A program made the translations under genes and the position numbers. Below are positions 24,235-51,447 of a stretch of 64,000 bases of DNA, in pieces. A model generated the notes under the pieces. That model was given only the letters and a program-made list of their open reading frames with translations. It had not been told where the DNA came from and ran no database searches. The stretch is from Xestospongia bergquistia. Its lineage: Eukaryota; Porifera; Demospongiae; Haplosclerida; Petrosiidae. How positions within the stretch are numbered: the first letter of the stretch is position 1; the number at the start of each line of letters is the position of its first letter. The stretch spans positions 2,242,001-2,306,000 of the forward strand of contig OZ014413.1 of NCBI GenBank assembly GCA_963965975.1. Reading direction: 5' to 3'.

Positions 24235-24667
24235 AGTGTTAAGTCTAAAACTGACCTTTTCTAGTGAATAATAAGCACAGGAAAAGGAAAAGGTGGTACT
24301 GAAAAAAGTTGTCATAATCTCTCCTTTCCTAGCTAAGAATTAAATCGAATTATTTTATTAAACCAAATGTTTACCATTGTGATACTGTCTAACTCATCAC
24401 TATGTTTTTTTAGATCCTAGATATCAATGCAATGTCCCCATACTAGATGGAGGCGAGGGAGCATCTGAACATGTCATATATGGTACAGATTTTGACCAGC
24501 ATCCTCTATTCTCAAAGAGCAAGTTGTCTACTGGGGAATCACGTCACAATTCTGAACATAACGGAGTGAAAATATTTAAGAATGAAACATTGTCTGTTTA
24601 TGTGGTTTTTTCTATGCTTGTTGTTTTGCTATCAGCCTTTGTTTATTATTCACTGACGCTGTTTTGA
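22337..24667 (+). CDS. PAF-acetylhydrolase, membrane-anchored (copy 3, inverted)
   Basis: The inverted paralogue of copies 1 and 2, with exons 22337-22595, 22640-23010, 23104-23318, 23368-23522, microexon 23582-23609, 23662-23819 and 24414-24667; every exon has exactly the length of its partner in copy 1, giving 479 residues. The triad is complete: Ser in GHSAGATT (Leu to Ala beside the nucleophile), Asp in GIAMDPWM and His in [10 protein letters not shown]. The C-terminal hydrophobic anchor is kept ([19 protein letters not shown]). Exon 1 is almost identical to copy 1, whereas exon 2 is clearly diverged, with changed residues such as REPGNG and PREYYPL. Intron 6 is much shorter than in copy 1 and holds a (TAA)n tract. 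The 5' flank shares the block described for 10.6-11.5 kb, so promoters of copies 1 and 3 should be similar. Confidence 0.92.
24177..24232. repeat. (TAA)n microsatellite
   Basis: About 18 near-perfect TAA units in intron 6 of PAF-acetylhydrolase copy 3; it is read as poly-Leu in an artefactual reverse-strand frame. Confidence 0.95.
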
Positions 24668-25960
24668 TCAAAAAAGGACTCAACAGCTTAGCTTTATGTA
24701 TTGATTTAGTTATTTAATAATAATCGTTGTTGATTTATTTCTGTTGTATAAGGTTTATTATAATGATAAGGTAGTAATTGACACAGTCTAGGATACCAAT
24801 TTAAACAATTATAAAAACAAATGTAACAATAATGCTAAAATGATTACTTTTTGTGATGGTATTTAGTGCAGACAATGCCGTCACCAATTCAATATACTAC
24901 TAGTGATCTAGTTTTTGTTATAATTATGAGTACTATATGTATTAAGTACTAGTGCAAGTCACTTGTATTACATCTAATGACACTAAAATTAATTTAATTA
25001 AATTTATATACTATGTCATTGATAATAGTGGAATGTAAACTATATTATTTGTGTCATTCTTAGGAAGTGAGACTCCCTTCAAAAGAATACCACTTTAATT
25101 AGGGCAGTAGAGTATGGTTAGGGAAATATACACAACTTATGTGTACTTTCCACTAAAGTAATCATCACATGTTCCAATTTGCTTTGGCAACACCTGTTCT
25201 TATATAAACTTTAAGATTGTATAGTATATATGTAGTGAGATAAATGTGTACAGCATGACCTCTGATTATAAATTGTGAACATATTTGGATGATGCAATAT
25301 CAAACAGTTATTTCTCATTATAATTATAGTTTGTTACTAAGCTAAGATGTTTGCATTGGGTGGTGTGGTTATAATGATAGACAAATGATAGTGATACATA
25401 AGCAAATGGACGAACCTTTGAATAGATAGTCAAATTAATAAACAACAGATGGATGAATCTGTTTGGATGGACAGATAGATAGATAGATAGATCAATAAAT
25501 ACCAATGGATGAATGGATACCATAAACCAGTTGACAAAATGGATAAGTGTTGAAATGATTAAGGAAGGTGTTAAATGTCCTTCTTGATGACATCACTACC
25601 TGTCATTTAATGATGATGTCATCAGAGTGAAGTTACACCAAGAACCACCCTGTTATAATTTATTAACTTGAGCCCTTGTTTTATTGTGCTATTAGTGAGC
25701 CTGGAGGTAATGAGACACTAGTTGAATTGTAAGATATTGCTAACCATAAGCTGTATATTAGATGAACACATACCTATAATCAATAAAATATACCAAATTG
25801 AAAGGGGCCAAACCAATGTACAGCACATGAACTGCATACTTCAATAAAAAGTTGATACTATTCCCTGGAACCTAAATCTGAAACATTAGAAATTAATTGT
25901 ATTAATTTTTATTGAAGTATACATTTTCTGTGCTGTACAAACTGCTACCATGTTCACACA

Positions 25961-26156
25961 CAAGGGCGTACCTGAAAAAAATTGATGGTAGGAACCCGGA
26001 CGTAGGCGTGGTTATCAAAGCATGTTAATAGTTTTTACAGTATAGATAATTAGTTATGAATATAATACATAATTATTATTATACAAAAATTTAAATTAAT
26101 TAATAATGAATATAATTATCAGTGAAGTTTGATCCCCGGGCCCAGGTACGCCACTG
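25961..26156. mobile_element. 196-bp TIR element in duplicated flank
   Basis: Ends CAAGGGCGTACCTG and CAGGTACGCCACTG form 14-bp near-perfect inverted repeats of a CAGTGGCGTACCTG kind, which resembles hAT-type MITE ends. The paralogous flank near 18162 reads straight through, so this is an insertion after duplication. No unambiguous 8-bp target duplication remains. Confidence 0.65.
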
Positions 26157-26504
26157 TAGTAACAACTGATTATAATCTCATATTTAACTTTGTATAATTA
26201 TAACTATAGTTCTACTATTACTAACATAAAAAATAAATTGTATTAGTCTGGAACTTTTGTAAGGAATTCCACAATGTCATTCCTACTGTAGTCTTTCTTG
26301 AGATGTTACAGTCACTATCATGTTCACTAAATTTTATGAGTTTTCAAAAAAATCTATTAATTTGTTGAATACATTTTTTTATACATATAACATACTAAGT
26401 TGCTTGATAGTCTATAGGTAGCAGCTGATAAACTGTAATACAGCAAAGTATGACTTCCTGTCGTAGCTACTATATACTTTAATTAATGATTTCTTCATTA
26501 CAAT

Positions 26505-26547
26505 TACACAGACAGGATGTCATTAGTGTTTGGCCCTTACACTTAAA
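26505..26547 (+). promoter_or_regulatory. Conserved promoter-proximal block of rolling-stone-like genes
   Basis: The words ACAGACAGGATGT and TTGGCCCTTA, in this order directly before the ATG, recur before the second rolling-stone-like gene (50229-50291) and in the orphan flank copy (18526-18559). CAGGATGT fits an ETS-type core. Conservation in otherwise diverged non-coding DNA suggests a promoter or 5' UTR element, though shared ancestry alone could explain it. Confidence 0.4.
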
Positions 26548-29500
26548 ATGCCTCGTGATACCTGCTCTCATTTTGCTAAGAGCTTTCTTTGGGAATTTCA
26601 CTATTCAAAATTTTGTCTTTGTCATAAGAGTTGGCGTGTCTTTACTTTTACACCAGTGAGTAGAACTATATATGTATATATTCTGCCTTTGTTTGTTTAA
26701 GATGATAATATTAAGTAATTACACTAGAATAAAACACAACAATACTGTATCATTATCCCTGTATTATTGATTAAGTATAGATCAAATGTTCTTACATGTT
26801 GGGTATCAAGGATTGTTCCAACTAAACTGTAGATTTACTGATGCAGGGTAGGGCACAATAGCTAGCACCTATCATGGCAATGAAAGGTGACATATCCTTG
26901 GCTAATCTAGCTATGTTAAATTTGACAGTAAAGTTAATTATATGTCATATTTTTGTCATATTTCCTTAAATCATTGAAACAATATTGCATGAAACCATCA
27001 CTGTTATATATGATAAAATATACATTTCTATAATAAATGTGTTTATAAGCAAGTTTAAACCCATCTGGGAATATCATCTGGTCGATTTCGAGATGAGAAA
27101 GGCCCTCTGACTCTCTTCAGAAGTTGCCTCTTAGCTTGTGATGATCGACATTCCTCTCGGTTCTTATCTATTATTTTCAGTAACTTCTCATACTCTGTAG
27201 ATCTCCAAGAAAGAGGTCTCACCACCAAGATATCCTCATCATTTTCTTTGTTACTTTCTTCACTGGACATAGTGTCAATTTTAAGTGCCTCAAGCCAACG
27301 GTCACGATGTGATTCATCACTGAACTTGACTTTTTGCAATATAGCTCGTCTCTCCTCCAGTTTCTATGTATAAAATAACACAAAGAGTTTTAGTGGATTC
27401 ATAATACTTAAAGGATATATATCACAAACAGCAATTGCAAACAATATATATAAATATACCGTCAGTGGAAACTTGTGAAGGTAAAGGTGTTAACGTTGGT
27501 GTAGTAGATGATAGGTAAGACTTTAGAACTGGCGCTGTTGATTTTTTAAGTCCTTTTGATTTATAACTACTGCTAGGTTGCTTATTTCTTCTATTGCGAT
27601 TGATAGGTGGTATTTTCTCCAGACTTTGGATACGCCGTCTCTTTCTTCTGGCATTTGTCCGTACATTTTCTAAGTCTTCCTCAGAGCTGGAGCTACAACT
27701 AGTTTGTAAAGTGTACGTTTTACCGTTCCATTTCAGGTTCAAAAAATAAGACATGTTAATATCAGAACGCAGACTCATTAAAACTTCAGCTGTCTTCACA
27801 GTTCACACTTACGATCGAAGCATGTGCTCAACGTTTGTGGGTGGAGGAAGTAGGCGTTACTTTCAATGCTTGAAAATGAGTTCTGTCCAGACAAAGTTTT
27901 CTTCTCCTTCATGTACTATGTACTGCCCTCATTGTAAGAAGGATGTCACTATCAAAACGTACAGAAAGCACAGAAGACTTTACTTTTGTGATGATAGTTG
28001 GATTGTGAGTGTAGAGAATCATAAGGAAACACAAGGGATTGATTCCATTATGAAAGGTGAATTCTAATATTATCTTTTGCAAGAAAATTTGTTTTACCAT
28101 AGATAAAATAAATAAGGGGATGATTGCTAATACCGCACTAAAATTATCTTTAAAATCCTTCCCCTTTCTAAGTTTATGATTGTACTGCATGATGAAAGTC
28201 AATTATTCTCTGTGACAGTATAGTATTTACTCATGACTAATTTCTTCATCATTGGACTACAGAGGCACCAGAGCTTCCACAAATGTCTGAACACACAGAT
28301 TCTTGTTTGTTGAGAGAAGATACAATGGAATCAGGTAATCACAAACTAGCTTGTGGCTATTTAATGTTTCTTATATACTATAGAAGAGCAATTTTTGGCT
28401 CCCTTTGAACACATAGCTACTGGTGATACTATAAAGGAAGGAATAATTGGTAAGGTTAATGTTTCCTATTTTTATTCCTTTGATCACTGTACAACTCGTA
28501 TTTTTAAGACACTCATTAATATTGATAAACAAAACTTAATAAAAGTTCAAGTTTTGTTTCCTTTTACAGAGGAGCATTGGGAGAATATTGAAGATTATGA
28601 CAGTGACATTGAACAAGAGATCAACAATGCTCCTTCACAACCAACACCACCTGAGCATAATTCAAATGAACTTGTTACTGAGGCTGCTGCTTTAGCTACT
28701 TGGATTGTATTGTTTCTTTTTAGGCTTCAAGGTAAACATTACATTCCTGAGAATGCCATTGATGAATTGATTAAGTGTATGTCGAAAGTATTCATAATTA
28801 TGGCAAAGTATTCAACTTTCAACTCACATTTTAACAACAAGTTTCCAACTTCATTATATGGCTAAAAAAATAACTGTTCACCAATACAAGTCGAATGTTT
28901 CATCTCATTTTGTATGTCCAGAATGTCTTACTGTCCATGAACATGTCTCATGTTCACTTTCACAAGGGAACTGCATGTGCTTAAACAATCAATTTCCTAA
29001 CCATCCTGTAAAGAGATTTCGTCAAGGAAAACATTACACTCTTGACCAGTCAGACATCATATTATCAGACACTCTTTTGTTAAAATTTTGCCAGAAAGTG
29101 GAAAGTTTATATGGATCACATGTCATTACACCCAATATGCACATGCACTGTCATCTAGTTGAGATAGTGAAAAGCTATGGCTCTATACATGGATTTTGGT
29201 TATTCTCTTATGAACGATATAATGGTATCCTTGGCAATCAGCCACATAACAACAAAAACATTGAATGTCAATTAATGAAGAGATTTTTTTGTGACAATTA
29301 CATATCCTCATTGTCCCCACCTGAATCATTTAATTCTGAACTGCTACCATTATTTACCAAGCTCAATGCTAGGGAAGTTGGATCATGTTATCAAACATTT
29401 CAATCAGACCTTAATGATGAAGGCAAGTACTCATTCCCAAATACTTATACCTTTGATGTCTTAACAGACAAACATGTAAGTTACCTCTCAACTATTTATG

Positions 29501-31298
29501 CTAAGCTTCACCCACAGTCTATGATTTCCTCTCCCAACTCAATTTACAAAAAGTACTTATCAATTAACCTTCATGGAAAACAATTTCTTGCTTCAGCTAA
29601 GACCTCAACACTTTTTGTTGCTCTTGCACATTGGGATGAAACGATCTTTGGACCATTTCCTACTCCTTTGTATAACCAATTAGAACGCAACAGTAGCTTT
29701 CGTCCTGTAAAGATACATCACTTTGGTTCTGTTTCTTTTAGTGTTGGAGATGAGGTTTCAAACTTACCAATAGCTGTTTGTTCGTGGTATCTCCCCCATC
29801 AACAATTTGGTAGGATAGGTAAGCCTGTGCAGATCTGGTGTGCTGACAAATTTGAACATCCAAGTTATTATTGTTTTGTTCCTATTCACTTAATAAAGCA
29901 GCATTGTTCATATTCAAAGATCTGTATCAATGACGAATGGTTGCTACAACTTATACCTCTTATAGAGTGAAGAAATCTTTGTTCTCTTAAATAATAATGT
30001 ATTTTTCACACTTGTGCTCAGACAAAATTTTCATGTATTATTACTATAGACACAACTTAGCATTAATTACTGTACTAAATTAAATTCAATAATATTCATA
30101 CCTCATGATCTATATATTAACCAAATGTGACCTATCTATCCATTATCCTACAGCTACTAATAGGTGACATATTTGACACATTATAGGTAACAAATTATTT
30201 CTGATATCATTAGCTGACCAAAATATGACATATACTGCATCAAGGATAGGTACAGTAAATCTCCAGGATACCTCAAGCTTAACTATCCTGTTCACTTCCA
30301 ATAAGCCAAATTTTCAGGATAGTTGGCTTTTTGTCTAGTGTTAGTTTAAATGAACAAATTGTAGGCAATTAAACTTGATTAACGTGTCATTTCAATTACT
30401 ATAATATACTTATTGTTTATTATTGATTTATTATGTTTAGTGGCTTCCTTATTCATGGAAGTTTCAGTGGATCTACTTAATCTATCGGTGGATATTAGCA
30501 ATTTTCTTTTTCGTTAGTCTGTTCATTGCTGGTTTCGATGAGAGTCTTGGTGATACAAAGTTTCTCATTTATCTTACTCACTGGGTGTTTATTCTGTGGA
30601 CATTGTATGTCATGTGGGCAGCCATATTTGTGACAGTTACTTACTTTAGAGTTTTCCTTTGTCAAAAAGACAAGTTTGCAGATGGAGATACAGGAGGACC
30701 TTGTAATCACGAGTTGTTAATTGATGATCGTCCAGTAGGGTGTTGTGGCATTGGTAATGACAAGGCATTTTGGTATCAGAAGATCCACTGGGTTTTATAC
30801 ACAATGTCCATACTTTTATCAATTCTAATTGTAATAATTTTCTGGAGCATCCTTTATAATCCTGATAGGGACTTTGACTATTTCGGTTTTGTTAATGTTG
30901 CCACTCATATGCTATCAGGAATCTTTGCTGTTGTTGATATCTTTATTACAAATGTACCGACTCGAATTCTTCACGTTATTTATCCTTTCGCATTTGGAGC
31001 TGTGTATGTAGTCTTTAGTGCTATATATGATGCTGCTGGTGGTACCAATCATTATGGAAGCTCTTATATTTATAGAATTCTAGATTATGATGGTAATCCC
31101 GTTGGTGTTGTGATTACGATTTTTCTCATGCTTTTTGTGGCTGCACCCTTGTTTCAACTTGGAATATTCGTGATGTTTCTTATTCGTGAAGCTTTTCTTT
31201 ATAAATGTAAGAAGTATTGCTGTGAATGTATTGCTGGAGGAGATGATTATGAAGTTGTAGAGGAAACCAGGAACATTGAATTGAAAACCATTCCGTAG
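26548..31298 (+). CDS. Rolling-stone-like multi-pass membrane protein (copy 1)
   Basis: Two exons, 26548-26655 and 30441-31298, join in phase 0 to give 321 residues. Exon 1 encodes a short Trp/Phe-rich cytoplasmic-looking start (SFLWEFHYSKF, KSWRVFTFTP); exon 2 begins WLPYSWKFQWIYLIYRW and carries about seven hydrophobic spans, with THWVFILWTLYVMWAA, an HWVLYTMS segment, PTRILHVIYPF and a charged, Cys-rich tail (KCKKYCCECIAGGDD). This plan fits the rolling-stone family, known in Drosophila for a role in myoblast fusion; a function in this animal is unknown. The 3.8-kb intron contains a complete CACTA transposon on top of a small native intron; the paralogue at 50299 has only 174 bases there. 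No signal peptide. Confidence 0.75.
27055..27754 (-). CDS. CACTA element accessory protein (second ORF)
   Basis: Two coding pieces: 27754 to about 27460 (MSYFLNLKWNGKTYTLQ, then a Ser/Arg/Lys-rich low-complexity stretch) and 27363-27055 (KLEERRAILQKVKFSDE, MSSEESNKEN, VVRPLSWRS, ending PRWV). This layout of a charged protein with an MSSEES motif paired head-to-head with a Tnp2-like gene recurs in animal EnSpm-like elements, as far as I recall. It is probably the DNA-binding or accessory factor. The acceptor at 27364 is in phase 0, while the best-looking donor at 27460 is in phase 1, so the junction is uncertain or slightly decayed. Confidence 0.6.
27876..29970 (+). pseudogene. CACTA Tnp2-like transposase, DDE core deleted
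   Basis: Exons 27876-28056, 28263-28334, 28384-28449 and 28570 onward join in phase. They encode a Cys/His start (YCPHCKKDVTIKTYRKHRR), an acidic linker, then a frame change near 28860 and a long open part (28858-29970). That part has the zinc-like VCPECLTVHEH followed at once by the C-terminal block LDQSDIILSDTLLLKFCQK, NMHMHCHL and FWLFSYERYNGILGNQPHNN of Tnp2/DUF4218 proteins. The catalytic DDE region that normally lies between PFPNHP and that block is absent. A transposase unable to cut; domestication cannot be excluded but there is no support for it. Confidence 0.75.
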
Positions 31299-32189
31299 TT
31301 AACTTTTCATATGTACATCTTTTTGAGAATTCTTCAGTGAACTGCTGTAGTAATTAGTTTTCAATCTATAGTATAGTTAAAAATTTAATACAGATAAAAA
31401 GAAACCAATGTACTCATACTGCTTATTTTACACACTGCACATTTTTTTAATCATTATTTGCTATCAACACTTCAATAGATTTTCACTAATGTACATATTA
31501 TATATCCTTAATGTCTATGGAACAGTATCTCCTTTGTCATTGATAAGTTTACACATGGCCAAAATATTATATGTCCTAAATGTTCATGCTCCTCTAAACA
31601 AACAGTTTCCATATGTCCATATTATGTCATTGGACATTTACAAGACTGCACAGTGGCTTAACATATGCCCTACTCATATTTCTCTCCTGTGGACATCCAT
31701 CAACTTTATTCTATCTACTACAGTTATTATGGATACAATAATGGAGATAATTATGGTAAATAAAAATAATCACAGCAATACATGTACTTTAGATCATCCA
31801 TCACCTGACACCTTATATGCACTCAGATATGGAATGATTTCCTACACTATTTGTCTGTGTTATGTATAAAGATTATGAAGAATTATGAAGGAATAGTAAT
31901 AATTGTAGGTATTACTTAATAATAAGTTTACATCATATCCAGTGGCTGGTCCTATCATTATATTATTTATGCTCTTTTTATAAAGAGAGCATTAATATAG
32001 GTATTGTCGTCAAGTAGCATCTGTGCATAATATTATATCACTTCTTTTACACACAAAAAAGCAAGGATATTTTTAAAAGATAAAACTTTACAACCTACTT
32101 GTACAAAATTACAGAAATCTTACAAAAAAATTAAAGAAATTAAACACAATCAATTGCTTTCAATTTTGTTATTTAAGTTTTGTTTAGGA
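31299..32189. other. Intergenic between rolling-stone-like and SRCR genes
   Basis: AT-rich convergent 3' region. A 153-codon plus frame (31408-31869) has no recognisable domain. A small hairpin-like CTCTTTTTATAAAGAG lies near 31970. Otherwise nothing is seen. Confidence 0.55.
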
Positions 32190-47472
<15,283 letters not shown>

Positions 47473-47906
47473 TCAACAGAGTGATCAGGAATGTGTGAGT
47501 CTGTGGTTATAAGTACTACAATCATACTATGAATATTGTTATAAAAAGGATAGGTAATGTATATTTGATAATGGCACAACTAAGGCATACTAGTCATTAT
47601 GTTAACATACAATTTGACCTGTGTGTATATCACTTAGTACATACCAAAAATACACTATACAGTGCCTATGCGATGCCAAGGGTGGAAGACGTCATTGAAT
47701 CTGTGAGTACCGTAAAATTTATCTCAAAGTTATATTACAAATCTGTGGTTGGCAATGTAATGTTCATCATGTTGAAGATGTTAAATTCATGGGCATGACT
47801 ATAGAATTCACTGTGATCTGATAACATGTCATTAATTAAGATTAATCTTAAGAAAATATTGGTTGAATTAGAAGATTATAAAGAAAAAGTTGTCAAACTT
47901 ATTTTC

Positions 47907-47945
47907 ACAGTTTAAATGAGAGTAAATTACTCTCATTTAAACTGT
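47907..47945. repeat. Perfect 39-bp palindrome
   Basis: Two 19-bp arms (ACAGTTTAAATGAGAGTAA and its complement) around one A, without mismatch. The right arm ends exactly in ACTGT, the first bases of the adjoining 180-bp tandem repeat. It lies upstream of the SRCR gene. Confidence 0.95.
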
Positions 47946-48298
47946 TATGAAGTATTGTATGTAAAATTTCATTATTATAACAGGATATACCCATGGTTTG
48001 TAAGAAAATATTGAGAACTGTAAGTTATGATTGACATATGTAGGAATAGAAGTGTTATAAATACCATATCTTATGTAATATAAACAATTCTAGGAATCAG
48101 TTATTTTAAATGACACAACTACTGTTATGAGGCATTATACATAAATTTCATTATTCTAACAGGATATACCCATGGTTTGTAAAAAAAATATTGAGAACTC
48201 TAAGTTATGATTGACATATATAGGAATGGAAGTATTATAAATACCATATCTTATGTAATATAAGCAATTCTAGGAATCAGTTATTATAAATGATACAG
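47941..48298. repeat. Tandem duplication, two 180-bp units
   Basis: Units 47941-48120 and 48121-48298 both begin ACTGTTATGA and share GATATACCCATGGTTTGTAA and AATTCTAGGAATCAGTTAT at the same spacing, with about 10 percent differences. Non-coding. Confidence 0.9.
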
Positions 48299-50298
48299 CT
48301 ACTAACTGATATTTGATTGTATAAATATTTCTGAGAACCAGTTATGATATTAGGATCAGCCCTACACAAGACATTATCTACATGTGACACACAAGCGTAC
48401 AGTTACCTAGTAAATATAGTATAATATTGTAGTGGACACCATTATTGATTATACATTTAATAAAGAACATTATTATCTATATTCTTTGTAATTTCATATA
48501 GGTCATATTCTAAAAATTCAATCTGTGTACTATCTTCGTATATAATGTGAAAACTTTGTTAGCTGTTAAATATGCTTATGAAACAATTATATTAGTCATT
48601 GTATAATAACACAGTTAATATGAACTATCTTTGATTCATATGAAGACCAAACATTTGTAACATTTGGCCAGAAGTGTAGGCATGCATATATAGCAAGGTA
48701 TGTAAGTTTAGGTTCTCTCAAGTTGGATCATAGAGGTTTTAATTTATTAGAAAGTCTTAAACATTCATAAAATAATGAGAAAGAGGTATTTGTTGGATAA
48801 AATGAGATTATGTAGATTAATGAGATAAGATCATAGCAGTTAAATGGCGATATATACCTTAATATTCATTGTCACAGTAGAACAGATAACCCACTAAGAA
48901 TGATGACCAAAATCAGTCCATATCTAGGTGTTGTCTCAAAATTTTGCAAATGTATTCTATTGGCTCGGGCATTAAAATGAACAGCATTATAATCCTAAAT
49001 TTAACCAACTGTAACTTCAGTTTATCATAGATCAGTTAATTAGATCGGCATGTTCAGTAGCTTAACCAAGCTATATGGGAATAAAACAGCTACTAGAGTA
49101 GCCTGACTGTCTTTCTAATAAGTTGTTAAAACTTAAAATTTTTTTCCTTAAAGAAGTAAATGCACATTTTCCAATTGGATGAGAGTTGTTTACCCTTAAA
49201 CAAGTAGTATAGTAGTACTAGCATGCACAGTCATGTAAAATTGATCACCAAGCTTTTATAACCAATAAAAATGACTCTTTGTTACAATCCCAATAGATTT
49301 CCTGTCATAGCTGCTACGAGTAAAATTATGACAACAAGGAAAATATAACTGTGACAAGTATACACTCTCTTGTATCCTTATAGATCCATGCTTAATCCAT
49401 ATCAGCTTTTTCTAATAAGTATACTGACACATTTATACAACTGTATGGAATATACTTTAAGCAACTAAGCAGCACTTTAAGACCATAGTGGCTAATGCTC
49501 AGATTTAAGTATATCATTAAAATGTTACATCATACATTTATAGTGTAGATCCAAACTCATCATATACACCAACATATTAGGTAGTTGTTGATATCAAAAT
49601 CAATGTGCATCTTCAGGGCCTTAATGGGGAATGGTAAAAATTACTGGGTTCCCCAAACTCAAGGGTCCTGAACAAATACAGGACCCTTTACAGCTAAAAG
49701 GATTGTTTTCAAATTAGAAAGATCCATTATTGTGATTGTTATTTTAGAATATGCATTAGAATTAAGTCATTTAAACATACATGTATTAGTAAGTGAATGC
49801 AATATGATAAAGTTTAATTGAAACTAGTATATATAGGACCTCACAGTATATATGAGGCTCCCACCACACCATCAATGGCTTTCTGGATGTTGTCAAAATT
49901 GTGACAACAAAGGCTATACCAAAAGGTTTCTCTACACAAAACATGACATTCAACTTCATAGCAATGTACAACCTTTGTTTAAAAATGGGATTTATTGATT
50001 TGGAACATACTAAATTATATAAGAAAGTTATAGCTGATCTTAATTCCATTGTACACCACTTAATCAATATCTGTGAGAACAATCAGGTGCCAAGCAGATG
50101 TGAATGCTATAAAACATTTTTTTGGAATGTTGAGCATGAACATGAAGCCACATTAATTGATGCTATAGTAGTTACAACATAAACCACAATGACTGGCATC
50201 ATTATTACCACCATGTAACTATGACTTCACAGACAGGATGTACCATTATCACTGAGGCTATACAAGTGAACCACCTGTGATTGGCCCTTACAGACACA

Positions 50299-51447
50299 AT
50301 GCCTGTCTGCAGTCGTGATAGCTGCTCTCAGTTTGCTAATAGTTGTCTTTGGGAGTTTCACTACTCAAAATTTTGTCCTTGTCATAAGAGTTGGCGTGTC
50401 TTTACTTTTACACCAGTGAGTAGAACTAAGATTTGTTAAGTCCTAGTTTCTTTAGGGGTAATGATAAGAAATCAGTTTAAATAAACAAATTCTTATTACT
50501 TACTCAATTTTTATTACTGTCTTATTGCCACTTACTCAATTGTTATGCCAGTAATGTCTGATTGTTCATTATTAATTCCTTCCATGTAGTGGCTTCCTTA
50601 TTCATGGAAGTTTCAGTGGATCTACCTAATATATCGATGGATTTTAGTAATTTATTTTTTCATTACTTTGTTTTTTGTTGGTTTTGATGAGCGGTTTGGT
50701 GGTACAAAATTTCCAATTTATCTTACTCATTGGGTGTTTGTCCTGTGGACATTATATATCATATGGGCAGCCATATTTGTGACAGTTACTTATTTTAGAG
50801 TTTTCCTTTGTCAAAAAGACAAGTTTGCAGAAGGAGATATAGGAGGACCCTGTAATCATGAGTTGTTAATTGATGATTGTCCAGTAGGATGTTGTGGTGT
50901 TGGTAATGACAAAGCGTTTTGGTATCAGAAGATCCATTGGGTTTTATATACAATCTCCATACATTTATCAATTCTAGTTGTTATACTTTACTGGGGTCTC
51001 CTTTATATTCCTGACATTGACTTTGATTACTTCAGTTATGTTAGCATCTCTACTCATATTCTATCAGGAACCTTTGCTGTTGTTGATATCTATGTTACAT
51101 CTATACCAACTCGAATTCTTCACGTTATTTATCCTTTCACATGTGGGGCTGTATATGTAGTTTTCAGTGCTATATACTATGCTGCTGGTGGTACTAATCA
51201 TTTTGGAAGTCCTTATATTTACAGTATTTTAGATTATGATGGTAATCCCTCTGGTGCTGTAACAGTAATTTTTATCACACTTTTTCTGGCAGTACCTTTC
51301 ATTCATATTGGAATATTCGTGATGTTTCTTGTCCGAGAAGCATTTCTTTATAATGTGAAGAAGTATTGTTGTAAGTATATTGCTGGAGGAGACAACTATG
51401 AGATCTTGGAGGAACCCACAACCATTGAATTGAAAGCAATTCCATAG
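50299..51447 (+). CDS. Rolling-stone-like multi-pass membrane protein (copy 2)
   Basis: Paralogue of the gene at 26548. Exons 50299-50415 and 50590-51447 join in phase 0 to give 324 residues; exon 2 has exactly the same length (858 bases) as in copy 1. The start MPVCSRDSCSQFANSCLWEF is three residues longer. The hydrophobic spans THWVFVLWTLYIIWAA, HWVLYTISIHLS and PTRILHVIYPF are preserved, while loop residues and the tail (VKKYCCKYIAGGDN) differ. Similarity is high in the middle and lower in the last two spans. The 174-base intron shows the ancestral state before the CACTA insertion in copy 1. The two copies are in the same orientation and flank the oppositely oriented SRCR gene. Confidence 0.75.

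Larger units (their letters stand above)
24668..26547. other. Intergenic: end of inverted block, then rolling-stone-like 5' flank
   Basis: 24668-25335 is the inverted copy of 6190-7338. 25400-25560 is a degenerate GATA/GGAT tract. 25465-26545 is the direct partner of 17745-18560 and ends in the shared promoter-proximal segment of the rolling-stone-like gene. A 196-bp element interrupts it at 25961-26156. No gene is seen. Confidence 0.65.
26722..30340. mobile_element. CACTA (EnSpm-type) DNA transposon in intron 1
   Basis: A 3619-bp element with CACTAGA ends (CACTAGAATAAAAC at the left; complement of CACTAGACAAAAAG at the right) and the 3-bp target duplication TTA on both sides (26719-26721 and 30341-30343). 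Subterminal words such as GGTGACATAT, ATCCTTG and TATCCTG recur in both ends, as usual for CACTA elements. Two divergent genes lie inside: a small basic/acidic protein on the minus strand and a Tnp2-like transposase with its DDE core missing on the plus strand. The element is therefore non-autonomous now, but its termini still look usable. Confidence 0.88.

Noticed and set aside
24130-24315. Poly-Leu frame
   Set aside because: Translation of the (TAA)n microsatellite on the reverse strand.
27876-29970. Domesticated host gene from the transposase
   Set aside because: It is still enclosed by intact transposon ends and carries a frame change; nothing suggests host use.
31408-31869. 153-codon plus-strand open frame after the rolling-stone-like gene
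   Set aside because: Composition is hydrophobic and AT-driven, no domain or splice context fits, and a faint resemblance to LINE endonuclease wording is too weak to call.
47529-47798. 89-codon plus frame upstream of the SRCR gene
   Set aside because: No recognisable features; lies in the likely promoter region.
49901-50182. 93-codon plus frame upstream of rolling-stone-like copy 2
   Set aside because: Amino-acid composition looks protein-like, but there is no start context, family or conserved partner; probably a relic or chance.
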